NCBI RefSeq assembly: GCF_963678635.1
Contig: NC_087065.1
Span: forward strand, 59,608,754-59,672,753
DNA length: 64,000 nucleotides
Source: Symsagittifera roscoffensis
Lineage: Eukaryota; Xenacoelomorpha; Acoela; Convolutidae
Direction: 5' to 3'
Shown here: positions 33,110 through 44,670 of the stretch, one piece after another
Position numbering within the stretch: the stretch's first letter is position 1
Layout of the letters: each line of letters begins with the position of its first letter
Translations under genes and position numbers: made by a program
Notes under the pieces: model-generated
The model's input: only the letters and a program-made list of their open reading frames with translations
Told to the model about the DNA's origin: nothing
Databases searched by the model: none

Positions 33110-33480
33110 ATAAACATCGGAGAGAGTTGAGCAATACATCATAATAAAGACCTGTCAGTCATGATTTGAACGATTTTAAAATTTGGTGAATCGAAAATTT
33201 CAAAAAATCAAATTACATTTCGCGCTATTAACGGAGATTTTAAGTGGAGATTTAAACCTTCTTAAAAACGTTGTAAATTGGCTGAAGCAGGCTGATTGTC
33301 AGAATTGTTACGTTAATAGGAGCAAAATCTATCACTTTGTATTTTGTTTGGCGTTTCATCAAATTAGTTTGGACAAACATTGCTCCATAGGCCTTGAAAT
33401 GAAACCAGAACATTCAGGGCTTCACCATAATATGAGTATTTTTGTTTTATTACTTTTATCTCAGTTTTCTGTAAAAATTT
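33110..33480 (+). repeat. MITE family W, partial plus copy
   Basis: Recognisable by CTACCACAAATAAACATCGG, GCGCTATTAACGGAGATTTT and CAGAACATTCAGGGCTTCAC. The frame at 33183-33482 is within the repeat and is not a gene. Confidence 0.55.
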
Positions 33481-33539
33481 AAGTTGATTAAAAACACTTG
33501 GAATTTTTTGTTATCATTTTTGTTCTGACTTTCGATACG

Positions 33540-34110
33540 AAAATAACGGAATATTTGTGCTCGGGGTTGGTTTGTTTTCCTTCAGACAAAGATCGACTTT
33601 TTAACTAGCCATATTTATCGGAATTTTTTAAAGATCAATCGAAAGGTATTGTTATCATGAGCTCAAAATTTAAAAAACATTTCACCTGTGATCAGGTCAT
33701 TTCATGTATTTCATGTGATCAGATCATTTCATGCATTTCAAGTTTCGGGGATTTAAAATTTGCTGTTTTGGCCAATTTGGGATAACTAACGCGCGATATA
33801 ATTCGCGCTATTAACGCGTTAGCGGAGATGTAATCCGTTTTATAAATCGTTCCAAATTGGTCAAAAGAAGCTTATTTACTATGATTGATTTGTTACTAGA
33901 GAAGCAATCTATCACTTTGCACTTTGTATGGCGTGTGGGGGATATATATTTTTTTAGCAAAAAATCTCAAATTTTAGAAGAAAAAACTATAAATTTTATT
34001 TTATTACATTCATTTTTTTACGTTATTACTGCTCCATAAACCTTAAAAGGCAGTCGGAACAATCAGGGTTTTGCCCTGATACGAACAGTCTTGATTCGAT
34101 TATCAAATCA
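33540..34110 (+). mobile_element. MITE family W, full plus copy
   Basis: Starts ACGGAATATTTGTGCTCGGG and ends GGGTTTTGCCCTGATACGAACAG. It contains TTAACGCGTTAGCGGAGATG and a small local duplication of GATCATTTCATGTATTTCA. It is the best reference copy, together with the 25930 copy. Confidence 0.75.
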
Positions 34111-34214
34111 GTTTCGATTCGAACTAGTGAGTTAAAATTTTTTCGATAGTGGATTTCAATTTTCCGTGTTTCCAAGGCAAGTTTCTTTAAAGTTCGGTAA
34201 TAAAAAATTTTCAG

Positions 34215-34274
34215 AGTTGGTTTGCGTGAATTCAATGACAAATCAACTATCTGGAATGCTTCGTCAACTTTTTG
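34215..34274 (+). CDS. Possible 60-nt exon
   Basis: AATTTTCAG precedes and GTCAAG follows. One frame encodes GLREFNDKSTIWNASSTF with an N-glycosylation sequon. Another open frame crosses it (34166-34357), so coding status is ambiguous. It could belong to gene B. Confidence 0.22.
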
Positions 34275-34919
34275 GTCAAGCTGACTTTTTCCGATCAAGC
34301 TGTTTTCAGAATTTTGTAATCAGTTTCTTAATCCCACACAAACTCGGACAAGACTAATAAACTGGATAAACTTGTTGAGATATTACCTTCAGTTTGGAAT
34401 CGAGCAGTCTCAGAAAAAAAATCTTTTGTAAGTAATTTGATTCAATTCTAATAAATACACTAGTGGCACATCAGTGTATCGTTAAGAACATTTTTTTCTA
34501 ACCTAAGTCGCAATTATTGGTTCCACTTTTGGAGCTTCTTAACATCTTTTTGATAGCATGTGCTTCGAATAGTAGTAGTATTTCAATAGTGCTAAGTTAA
34601 CACAGTTGATGGAATTTTAATTCATCAAAGAAACCGAAAAAAGCTGTTTGCTTCAAATTACATAATCATAAAAACTATATTTCAGAAATTTTCTAACTCA
34701 AAATATCTCGCAGTAATCTGAAAGTTATAACTTATACATGGCTTTATGCTTTGCGATTTGTTACATTCAAAGTTAGTGTGGATGACTTCAGTTAGTTATA
34801 TTCCAATTAATACTTGCTTAATTCATTCTACTTGTATTTGGTGTCACATTTGCTGAATTGTTAGCATTTTTTAGCATTTGTAGCTGCTTTGTTCGTGAGT
34901 AGTGTTTAACGGTGGCTAA

Positions 34920-35001
34920 GCGTGCGTGGCTGAGTCGTTAGTGCTTACGACTCGAAATCTCTTGATTGCAGTAGTTCGCAGATCGAATCCTAGATCTGGC
35001 A
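34920..35001 (+). tRNA. tRNA-Ser(CGA)-like sequence, degenerate
   Basis: An A-box-like TGGCTGAGTCG, the anticodon loop CTCGAAA (CGA) at the position expected for tRNA-Ser, and a B-box-like GATCGAATCC are spaced as in an ~82-nt serine tRNA. A T-run at about 35005 could stop RNA polymerase III. The acceptor and anticodon stems do not pair well, so this is a pseudogene or the head of a tRNA-derived SINE rather than a working tRNA. Confidence 0.5.
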
Positions 35002-35094
35002 GATTTTTTGCTAATTTGAGGCTCATTTATTTATTTTTTTGCCTGTGTTCTGGATAGTGTTTGCGAAGCGAAGCTTCGTCTCTTTGTTTATGTT

Positions 35095-35505
35095 TCAATA
35101 ATTATAATTATATAGTGAAGACTTCTTATATAGGCCTTGGCATTTTTTTTTCAAGAAAAAATTGTCTCAAAATTTGATCACGCTCAACTTTGATTTGTAT
35201 GCGGTTAAAGTTGAGTTCATTTCTTTTGTTGAAACGAAAAAAATGTTACGAAAAACGCTATTGACTTTTAATTTCCCAAATTACTTTATTAATCAAGTTT
35301 CACAACGAAGTAAAATTTTACTTGATGATCCAGTGTTCACAAATTGAGTATTTCTAATAAAAAAGTGTCTGCCATAAATTGATCTAGAAACTCAAAAAGT
35401 CTTATGGTTCGGATTTTTAGATTCGGAGGCTGCAAATTATTCAAAAAAGATGTTCAGTTTTTTGTTTCATTGCATTCATTACTTTTCTCCAACTATCAGT
35501 TGGCT
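35095..35505 (+). repeat. Repeat family Z, copy at 35 kb
   Basis: Starts GAAGACTTCTTATATAGGCC, continues with TTTTTTTTCAAGAAAAAATTG and ends at TTTTCTCCAACTATCAGTTGG. It has GATGATCCAGTGTTC in place of the GATCCAATTTTTTCC of the 44 kb copy. Confidence 0.65.
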
Positions 35506-36030
35506 TTGTTTTTGCAATCCATTACATCGCATCCAATACACCCAAAACATCTCAGACAAAAATGTTCAGATTAGTGGCGTTTTTGTATTGGCTTATTGAT
35601 AGCGTATTTTTTTTGCATTATTTTTTGGCTTGTTCTCCCCCGTTTTCCTACCCTTGATAGCTTTTTCTTGACGTTTCTCTGTTGCGTTTGACAATGAAAC
35701 TTCGCTTCTGTGTGGTTAAATGAGTAATATTTAACGTGGTTAGTCCCGAACAAAATTCTATTGATCAGGTTTTTTCGTGTTTGTTGAAGTGAAGAGTGGA
35801 TATTATCAAAACAATAAATATCTTGCGTTTTTTTTGGGGCTCATTTATTTCTTATATTAACTGTAGAGATACGCAACAATTAAGTTAGTTCCAATAATTA
35901 GCACAGAATAATCGATAGAATTGAAAGAGCTGAACCCTTACATAAATAACCTTTTGGACTATGAAAAAGCTTTAGTTTTTTGGGTGTTTTTTGTGAGCTG
36001 AATTGTGCGCCTATCCTAATTTTAAAATAA

Positions 36031-36231
36031 TTGCCTATTGGTAACATTTTACAAATCAGTACTCTTATTCGAGAAGGCTATTCATTTTGCGAACTCGCAA
36101 AAAAGACCAACAACATCTTAAGAAAGAGACAACTCACAAAAAATGACATCTCGTGTAAAACTCGGAAGAAAAATAAATTTTCTTTTCAGCTGAATGTGAA
36201 ACAAAAAAGGGAAAAACAACTAAGCATTTGA
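36031..36231 (+). pseudogene. Possible transposase helix-turn-helix relic
   Basis: The frame encodes QISTLIREGYSFCELAKKTN followed by a basic, Lys-rich stretch. The spacing of IxxLxxEGYSxxELAKKT resembles the N-terminal HTH of Tc1/mariner-type transposases. No catalytic core follows. This is a weak call and may be chance. Confidence 0.22.
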
Positions 36232-36254
36232 GGCTTCAGAAAACTTTTGGTATG

Positions 36255-36350
36255 AAGGGTATTTATAGATCTAAGTGAAATGAAAGATCTAAGTGAAATG
36301 AAAGAAATGAAAGAGCTATTTATAGATCTAAGTGAAATGAAAGGACTTTA
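36255..36350 (+). repeat. Short tandem GATCTAAGTGAAATGAAA
   Basis: The 18-bp phrase GATCTAAGTGAAATGAAA occurs three times, with ATTTATAGATCTAAGTGAAA twice. A minor local duplication. Confidence 0.8.
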
Positions 36351-36359
36351 ACAGGGTTT

Positions 36360-37653
36360 TTCTCCGGATTTGATCCGAATCAGTCTTTTTTTCCGTTGAA
36401 TTTTGCTTCGTACTTATTTGCTGAACAAATTTTGATACAGTGGGTGAGCAAAATCCATTACTAATTGAAAATTCTATGCCATCCTTCGAACGAATTGTTG
36501 GTTTTCTGATCTCTTTTATCGTATTGCTGAACTAATTCCATATAGCTGGTTTGAAATCTGGATCTTTTCTTAGAATTCCCCGCACATGTTCTCACAGCCA
36601 CATTCGTTTTGTGTTTGCCCCTTCTCTTGATTTCGTGGTTAAAGACCCAGAGGATTCTGCAAACTTGGCAAAACTTGACTTATAGAACAGAGCTTTTATA
36701 GAACAGAGCAGAACTTACACTTTTTTCTCAGTAATTCTTAAAGATATTCAAAACATTAAAAAAACTTCTCAGAAGACTAAAACATGCATCTGTGCACTTC
36801 TCTGCTCTGCTGATCTTTTATGCTTTTATTCAAAAATCTCCTCAATTCTCAAAATAGAAAAAATGAATCAACATCCCCCAAGTGACCTACCCTAGAATGT
36901 CCTCCTCAAGCGTGAATTAATTCCAAAAATTCCTACGGAGCAGCTACTTTATTCAATTTTGTGCAGTTAATAATCTAAAATATCTATCATATTTGTGTAT
37001 CGATGACATTTTTTGATCACTTAGATCAATTTACTTTGCCTCTGAAATTATTTTCTGAAAAATCTGTATTTTATTCCTTTAAAGCGATTTAGAGGGGGAG
37101 TGGGGTGGAGAAATTGTACGGTCTAACTTGAAATCTAGAAAATTTAAAACTCTAAAAAAGAGTTAAATCTTTATTTATGTGACGTTATGTTTTGCTATTC
37201 TTTTTCCTGTTATACTAACAGTTGTTTTGTAAGAAATTCATGATTACAGAAAAATGTTCTTAAGATAAGAATTGTATCTATAGATCAGAATTTGCTGTAA
37301 TTAGATACGGAATTCTTTGAGGCCTGTTTCTCTACGTAAAGCTATCGAGTCGATCAATTTGTAATTTTTCAAACATCAATATGTTTACAAAATGAGTGCA
37401 GGCAATAGTTTTTTGAATTTGACAGAAGCTTCAGTGGTTGTTATGGTATAAATTATTTTATTCAGATAACCTAAACTGGAGGTAAATAAACAGCCAAAAT
37501 AAAAACCAACCGAAAATGTTCAGAGAGTATAAACCAATCAAAAGTTACATCATGTCATTGAAGAACATTTGTAACTGTTACATAATTGTTGCATAACTAT
37601 TAAGTAAAACTTATCTAATTTTGGCTAGTTGATACTTTGTCTGTCTTCTCGAA
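36360..37653. other. No gene recognised
   Basis: No splice-bounded exon and no shared repeat seen. TTATAGAACAGAGC is tandemly repeated near 36680-36710. Confidence 0.35.
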
Positions 37654-38753
37654 CTCAGTAAAAAGAGAATATAATCGATTATTTATAATTATAGTTGTAC
37701 TTTTAGCAAAATTGTAATTAATTATAAGCGACAATGCTTAAACAATTTTGAATTCATTATAATGTTAACACTTTTGGTGAAAATTTAATAAAGTATAATC
37801 AATTATAATCGGTTACAATTTTTCCAAAAATCTCTTATAATCTCCTATAATCTCTGATAATTTTTTATAATCTATTATAATCTATTATAATAGATTATAA
37901 TCCCGTTTTCTATCAAAATGTTCTTTTACAAGAAGAATGAAATATAATGTATTATAATTTAGCTATTCTGCATGAAAACACAGTAAAAATTAGTAAGAAG
38001 TAAGAAATCAGTAAAACGGGGGCGGATATGAGATTTTCTTGAAGGTTGGAGACGATTTTCAAAAAATTTCCAAAAGTTTACCGACCTTTTCTTAAGTTGA
38101 CAGTATTGATTTTCCGAGCTCTCCCAAAGTACTTAAAAAACATTGTTTTGGTCAAGTTTGTTGTGCCGCAGGCAAAATTTTGAAGAAACAGGCCAAAAAC
38201 GGCTTTTTTTAGGCATTTTTTGGAAATTTTTCACCTAAAAATTGCGTTTTTTTGCCCGCTACCCCTCAAAATTAGTTTTTATTGGCGCCAAAGGCCAAAG
38301 CGTCTGTCATCAAATATAGATATCTCAAAACAGTATAAAAGAAACGACGCTTTGGCTAGGCAGGGGGTCGAATACCTGAAAAAAGCGTCCCTCCGCCCTC
38401 CCTAAATCCGTCCTTGCAGTAAACAGTAAGAAAGTTAACGGTAAACATAAGAAAAGAAACCAACTGAAAAACACAAAAAACAAAACAAAAATAAATCGAA
38501 ATGAAGCGATGACGTTTTTGAATAAAAATGGATTATAATAGATTAAAATGGATTATAATTCAATAAAGTTTCAGAAATAATTTTTTCAAAAAATAATCGA
38601 TTACAATTGATTACAATCGATTGTAATGGGTTTTTAATTTCGAAAAAGAGTAACATTATAAACTATTTTCAATCGATTATAATCTTTTTTTAAAATTTAT
38701 GGAGAGTGACAATAAAAATTCATTATAATCTATTATTTTCTCTTCTTACTGAG
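37654..38753. mobile_element. ~1.1 kb AT-rich element with terminal inverted repeats
   Basis: The left end CTCAGTAAAAAGAGAATATA and right end TATTTTCTCTTCTTACTGAG are inverted, with about 85% match over 30 bp. The interior ends are packed with TATAATCTATTATAATC-type units on both strands. An inverted family Y copy occupies about 38010-38410, giving a nested structure. No transposase. It is probably a MITE-like element that received or carried Y. Confidence 0.65.
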
Positions 38754-39159
38754 TGCGGGTTATACCCGGACTGGTTTGTGTACCACGGTCAAAATTGGTC
38801 TTAGTAACTTACCCAAAATTGGAACAGTAAAAACCAGTTTGATGCTGATATCACAGAGATTTTCCCCTCAACAAAATGCACACTGAACAACACCTAATTA
38901 AATAAAACGTCATCTATCTAACATTTCTATAGATCAAATCTTAAGAAATTTAGCAATTTATTTTTATATGCACTTTAGTTCAATGGTAATTTAGCTATTT
39001 ATTTCATTAAAATTGAATTTTGCAAAGTCCATTGACGAAATGCCAGGTATCTACATGCATGTATGCAAAAGACTCTTCAATTACCGGGTCGAGGCGCTCA
39101 CTTTGTGTTTCGGCTTTCAAAGTCTAGGACACGTCAGAGCTCGAGCGAAAAAGAATGGT

Positions 39160-39470
39160 CGCGACAAGGGTTTCGGTCGAACACAAATTCGAAACATACC
39201 TCAAGCGTGATCGAAAAGAATGGCCGAGACAAGGGTTTGGGTCAAACAGAAATTCGAAGCATACCTCGAGCATGATCGAAAATTACTTCGAGCACGGTCG
39301 AAACATATCTCGAGCACGGCCGAAACATATCTCTAGCACGGTCGAAACATATCTCCAGCACGGTCGAGCACGGTCGAAGCATATCTGGAGTACGGCCGGA
39401 ACAAATTTCGAGCACGGTCGAAACATATCTCGAGCACGGTCGAGCACGATTGAAGCATACCTTGAGCATG
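39160..39470 (+). repeat. Minisatellite, CGAGCACGGTCGAAACATAT unit
   Basis: About ten units of roughly 22-27 bp with variants (CTCGAGCACGGCCGAAACAT, CTCCAGCACGGTCGAGCACG). All overlapping frames read as repeated RARxxS/HGRNIS-type peptides and are artefacts. Upstream units (39130-39290) are longer, ~66 bp, with AAAGAATGG(T/C)CG(C/A)GACAAGGG. Confidence 0.85.
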
Positions 39471-39769
39471 GTAGAAAAATACCGCTTTCCCCGTATTTCA
39501 ATAGAAAATAGAGTCAATATGAAAATTTTCTTCCATAAATCAACATATTTTTTTTTGTTTTCGACTCAGTTTTTCAAATTGCAAATTAGTATTTCAAAAG
39601 ATTGATTGAAACTAGCTCAAAAAAGCTTTCATCTCTGCATGGCATATAAATTAATAACAGCTCCTATCTTGTCATTCTGATTTAAAACATCATAGGATGT
39701 TGGAGGTTACCTGAAAATCAAAAATTATAACGATTATTTTTAGATACTTCATATAGTCATGGAACATGT

Positions 39770-39870
39770 CCGAACTTGCTCTATCACGGTCGAAACATAT
39801 CTTGCTTGAGTCGAGTACGGTCGAGCACATTTGTTTCGGTCGAGCACGGTCGAAACATGCAAAATTCGAA
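39770..39870 (+). repeat. Outlying block of the same minisatellite
   Basis: Four to five units with TCACGGTCGAAACATATCTT and GGTCGAGCACGGTCGAAACA, separated from the main array by about 300 bp of AT-rich DNA. Confidence 0.75.
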
Positions 39871-40103
39871 ACATAAATGGAAAACATAAAGATTTACGCC
39901 CTAATTTTACCCCAATGAAAATGGAAGCTGAGTTCTACTTGTACGTCAACGAAAAGTATCTAAACTGTGTTCTGGCTATTTTGAAGAAAAGTTAGCTTTG
40001 AAAAACTTTTGATCTTTTCAACATAGTTTATGTCCAGCTGTTTTTTTTCTGAAAAAGTTAAAACTAATAAGGGTTCTCAAAAAGTTAGGGCGATAACTTA
40101 GGG

Positions 40104-40319
40104 GTGATCTGCTATTTCATGGGAAAATTTTTCACGGAGCCCATGGCATTAATTGAGAACGAAATTATGCTGGGATGTAATAAGAGAAATTTTCAGACAA
40201 GTTTTTTCATTTTCCCGTTTAAAATATCTTTTAATAATGCTTCTGAACACAACATTGCTCTCTTGTGGTTGCAATTTGATTCAATTTATCAAGAAAAACT
40301 AAGTCAATCTATCTTGTAG
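40104..40319 (+). CDS. Possible coding fragment
   Basis: The frame encodes ICYFMGKFFTEPMALIENEI and MLGCNKRNFQ before a TTTTCAG in its middle, then a hydrophobic stretch. The composition is protein-like, but there is no start or donor evidence. Confidence 0.22.
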   Translation: MICYFMGKFFTEPMALIENEIMLGCNKRNFQTSFFIFPFKISFNNASEHNIALLWLQFDSIYQEKLSQSIL

Positions 40320-40962
40320 GGAAATGAATGTAACTTATTTATCCAAAAAGAAATGAGATGAGAAAAATGTGGAGAATTTATATCTGGAACCCCAGACAAC
40401 CTGGATGCCTACTTCTGGTGTTAAATTCTAAGTAAATAGTCTTCACCAGACTTTCAGAAGTCATTTTCTGTCTCATAGATCAAAGGGAGCCAAAACAGAG
40501 GGATATGGTAGGTAGTGATAAGAGACATCATGTATCATAACTTGAAGCAAAAACAAGGGTTGGACTGGAAGTCATTAGCATTCACGAAAACGAGCTTTTT
40601 CTGGGAAATGAGGTGTTTACGCAAAATGATGAGCCAGGTCGCATAAATTTTTTCGTGACAATACACGTTTAACAACAGCCCCAAAAAATTGAACGTGAAT
40701 GAAACCTCTCCGGTGTTATTAGTCGTTCTCCTTGAAATATGACAACGGTGACTTTAAACATGGGATATTTTAGGAAGTCTTAATGGAATAAAAATGAAAG
40801 TTGATAAATAGGAACAACATGTGATGCCAACTCCAAACTTCAAAATTGCGTGACGATGAAACCGGGTGACCTTTAAATGAATTTCGGCTGCATAGTTGCA
40901 TAAAAACCCCAAAGGTTAACACGGGGAAGCTGCCTATTCCTCAGCAACAACTCTTGGAAAGA

Positions 40963-41150
40963 AGAGTCACTTTTATCCATTAACAAAAAAAATCAGATGG
41001 TAATTAGATTTAGCTCGCTGCCATAACTTTAAATTAAAAGATTGAATTAGAGTGAAGTCACTTTTATCTAATGAGAAAGGAAGCAGATGGTAAAAGGATA
41101 TAGCTGATAGTCATAACCTTAAATTAGAAGATTGAATTAGAGTGAAATTA
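40963..41150 (+). repeat. 91-bp direct tandem duplication
   Basis: Anchor GTCACTTTTATC, then CAGATGGTAA, then AGATTGAATTAGAGTGAA, present twice with moderate divergence. Confidence 0.8.
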
Positions 41151-41744
41151 GGCAAACAGTTGGAAGATAGTGACGCGAACAGTTAGCTGTGGTAGAAGGG
41201 CTCCTAATAGCCACTCAACTAGACCAAAGAAAAGTAATCCTAGATAAAAACCGGCAGTAAAGTTAGTGCGGCAAAAAAATTTTTGTTCTTAAAAGGTATG
41301 ATTTTACAGTATTTTTAATAACTCTTCTAAGGTGGCCTTTGGTGCAATTAGACCCTTAAGAAAGCGTATACATTCCTCTAACAGCTAGCAAGTCGGGATG
41401 GAAATAGAGTAAAGTGGGAATGTTTGAAGCTTAAAGTGCGTTAGCTACGAGTGAGAAAGCCCTCCTCCTAGCCCCAAGTAGCCGGAACGCTAACGTTATG
41501 AAGAAACAAACTCCTTGGAAAATTGCTGAGGTAAACGTAACTTGAAAACTTGGCTTTTTCAGGCTCAAAACTAGTGTCATTAGGGAAAATTCCGGTTAGG
41601 TCTTTGCAAAAAAGTATCAGTGTAAATGTGAGGGCTATAAAAAATGATCACAACTGTAACAAAATCTAACACTCAAATCTACAAGTACAGCAAAAAATGA
41701 TACGGAGAGCCTACTTTTAGGCAGAACGATTACGGTGAGAGAGG

Positions 41745-41935
41745 GGTTAGTTAGTTCTCAAATTTAGAGATAATAATTATTGCGCAGCTAAGGATAGTGG
41801 GTTCTCTAAAATAGATAGAAACATAAGTTTTGAGCAAGAGGATAGCTGGTTCTCAAAGATGGAGAGAATAATTTGTGCGGAATCATGGTATAGCTTGTTC
41901 TCAAAGTTAGTGGAACAATTGAGCCTGCTAGAGAA
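41745..41935 (+). repeat. 47-bp tandem array, four units
   Basis: The anchor GGATAGCTGGTTCTCAAAGA and variants recur at about 41745, 41792, 41840 and 41887. The minus-strand frame at 41777-41992 is its translation and not a gene. Confidence 0.8.
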
Positions 41936-42384
41936 AATAGTCGATCCACAAAATCCGCACTCTTGCTCAATATGAGGCTCATTGAATATCAAGTTAGTTA
42001 GTAAATGACAATTTTTTAGTTATCGAGAATAACGATTTTGTCAGTGATCAAGAAGTTACCCGGGAGAACGTGTAGGTGAGCTGAATTGAAAATTAGCAAT
42101 TGTGTTGATCACTCGCGGACCCTTTCTTCCAGTTAGAGTATTAGATTATCTTCTAGCCACCTAGAGTTTTCTGCGTTCGCTTCACATTTATCTGAATACA
42201 GTTACTATTGGAAATACCTGCGGTTTCGAGCGCGACGATACAACCCAAGAAACAGTGATGAAAAGGGAGCAAGCAACGTAATATCATACATAATATCTGC
42301 TACCAACATAAACCTTTCGGGTTTGTAGATAGTTGTGAATCTCGGTCGCCTTGTTGATTTCACTATCCAATCGATCATTTTGCG

Positions 42385-42603
42385 GTGCCATTAAGTAAAA
42401 GAAAGAACGGACCTAGAGAAATGCCCGAAATCTACATTCACGAAGTGTTCCACCTTTCTTTCGTGTTTGGTAGTTTTCAAGGTAAACTTTCTGTAGTATA
42501 CATTCCGCATCATAACGCCACTTTTTGCTATCTAAGAGTTACTGATGTGTTTAAAAAATTTTGGTTTTTGAATAGAGTTTTGAGCCTTTGGAAAACGGAT
42601 TAA
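42385..42603 (+). CDS. Possible exon with GTAAAC donor
   Basis: The frame encodes REMPEIYIHEVFHLSFVFGS before TTTCAAG/GTAAAC at about 42481. The frame at 39013 has a similar EMPGIYMHV then LCFGFQ pattern, so the two may be diverged copies of one exon or repeat. No domain recognised. Confidence 0.22.
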   Translation: MPLSKRKNGPREMPEIYIHEVFHLSFVFGSFQGKLSVVYIPHHNATFCYLRVTDVFKKFWFLNRVLSLWKTD

Positions 42604-43690
42604 TTTCTCGCCAATCTCCAGTGTTAGTTTTGAGCTAGAAATACTGAAGGTAAAATTCCCACTTGAACAGCTTTTGAGCAAACTGCTGGAGCGATTGTCT
42701 TTTCTTGTGAAAAACGGATAATCTCATATTTTGCAATTTGCAAAAAATTGATTTCAATAATGGTTTGCAAAAATAGAAATAATTAAAAAACCCAGTTTCA
42801 AAATCAAATATAATCATTTGGGTCTTTGAAAATTTTCCTCTTTTTTTCAAGAAGCAAAACTGATAACTGATTACACATTTTTGATAACACATTGGGCCTG
42901 AGAAACTTTGACTGATGATTCCCACAAAATTGGCTTCGTGCCATTGTTGGTTCAAATTTCATGCAAAGAGTTTTTTCTTTTTTTAGTTTTAATCGGCTGC
43001 CTCAGTTTTTAATTGTACATTAATGATAAAGAAACTTTAGTTTTTTTTTGTTTTTGTATTCAAACCAGTAAATACTAGCAAGTTGATGCCACCGTTGAGC
43101 GTTTGATTGACAAGTTCAAAAAAGTTAAAATAATTTTTTTCAATAGGAACAGGTATACTAGTATTTGCAAGCGTTTAAGCACGAAGTTTGAAAACATTCT
43201 TTAAAACGCAAAAAGAGAATTTGAGCAATAACAATACTCTTACCGAATCGCTATAACATAAAGTACTGCATGATAATAAAACCGACTTTTGTTCAAAAGC
43301 GACACCTCTGTATAAAATTATTTATTGTATGTTATAACTCCATGTGGTTTGCTTACATTTCAATTCTGATACTTTTTTTACAGTCTATTCTATTCTGAAA
43401 CATAGCGTCTATTTGTTCGTATTGCTTTCCTGAGTAACGTATTTTTGATTCGTAATTTCTTATTTTTTTAACTTGAAAGTATTCCGACTAAAATCATCCG
43501 TTTTATCGTTACATTGAAGATCGGGAAGGTTAATTTTAGCTAACAAAATTCGGAACAGTTTTAGGAAATTTGATTGGCGAATAGTTTTATTCTCATTGAA
43601 TTAATTAGCAACAAAAGTTCGACTACTTTTTAACGCATGATTTTTCAACATTTATTTTTTTAACAAACAATATAATCCGTTCAATTCAAG
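42604..43690. other. No gene recognised
   Basis: AT-rich. The minus-strand frame at 42635-42955 is low-complexity and aromatic-rich and lacks splice signals. Confidence 0.35.
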
Positions 43691-43696
43691 AAATCG

Positions 43697-44050
43697 ACGC
43701 CCCCTCTCAGGGATTCGACCCCCTGCCGACCCAAAGGGTCCCCCTTTTGGTACTTTTGAGAAATAGATTTTTGGCCGACCGACCCTAAGATTTTCCTAAA
43801 AGTGCTTTCGGCGCCAATATATAATAATTTTGAGTGGGGAGCGCGCGCCGAAAAAACGCGATTTTTTAATCAAAATTTTCCAAAAAGTGCCGAAAAATGC
43901 CTTTTTTTGGCCTAGTTTTCAAAAGTTTTGCCTGCGGCGCAGAAATTTTGGCCAAAACAGGGTCTTTGTCTTTTTAGTGCTTTGGGAGAGCTCGAAAATC
44001 AATTTGGTCGACCTAAAAAAAGGTCGAGAAAATCTTAGATCCGCCCCTGC
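43697..44050 (+). repeat. Interspersed repeat family Y, copy 2
   Basis: Landmarks CTCAGGGATTCGACCCCCTG, GGGGAGCGCGCGCCGAAAAA and GCCTGCGGCGCAGAAATTTT match the 3486 copy in order. It keeps more GC than the others and may be the least decayed. The 85-aa frame at 43830 is repeat-derived. Confidence 0.72.
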
Positions 44051-44094
44051 ACAGCACCAAATAAATAAACTTGTACCTAATTGTTAAATAGAGC

Positions 44095-44178
44095 CAAAAC
44101 TTTGGCTACCCGGGAACGGATTTTTTTCGGCTATCCGGAAACGAATTTAAATTTCGGCTATCCAGGAACGAATGTATT
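44095..44178 (+). repeat. Tandem CGGCTATCCGGAAACGAAT, three units
   Basis: Three ~29-bp units: GGCTACCCGGGAACGGAT, GGCTATCCGGAAACGAAT and GGCTATCCAGGAACGAAT, separated by TTT-rich linkers. Confidence 0.85.
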
Positions 44179-44184
44179 AAGAGA

Positions 44185-44670
44185 AATGATTGTTATGAAG
44201 ACTCTTATATAGGTCTTGGTGAAGTTTTTTTTTCAGGAAAAAGTCCTATAACTCTCTGATAACTACAGACGTGGATTCATACATATTGATGCATTTATGA
44301 ATGCACTTAGGTATATATACACTTTTTGAGTTCAATTGAAAGTCATCTGCTGATAATGACGTAGATAGCGCTCTCCAAATACAAACGTGGAAATGGCGCG
44401 AAAAAACGTGAACAATTTCTAGTTTCAAAAGAGAATTTAATTATGATGTTTCCAGTGGAAAAAAAACTTTACCTATTGATCCAATTTTTTCCAGATGTGT
44501 TAGTATCATCAAAATAAAACGCCGAAATCATAAATGTTTTTAGAAATTCAAATGGCTTTAAGGGCATCTCTCTTGTCTTTGAAACTCGAAAGCTGAGATA
44601 TTTTAAACAAAGTCAGTGTTTTTTCAGTTTACTTGCGTTCATTAATCTTTTCCAACCGTCAGTTGGCTAT
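44185..44670 (+). repeat. Repeat family Z, well-preserved copy
   Basis: Starts GAAGACTCTTATATAGGTCT, then TTTTTTTTCAGGAAAAAGTC, ATACATATTGATGCATTTAT, TATATATACACTTTTTGAGT, CTATTGATCCAATTTTTTCC, and ends TTTTCCAACCGTCAGTTGGC. The closest relative is the 17.2 kb copy. Confidence 0.78.

Larger units (their letters stand above)
40330..42380. other. Compositionally distinct block without ORFs
   Basis: The sequence has fewer A/T homopolymer runs, more GA/AG-rich words on the plus strand and almost no open frames. It contains a 91-bp direct duplication and a 47-bp tandem array. It could be a non-autonomous element, a non-coding transcript or foreign DNA. No termini were found. Confidence 0.4.

Noticed and set aside
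39155-39517. Long overlapping frames on both strands with R/S/H-rich repeats
   Set aside because: They are translations of the CGAGCACGGTCGAAACATAT minisatellite. Open frames on both strands of a stop-poor repeat are expected.
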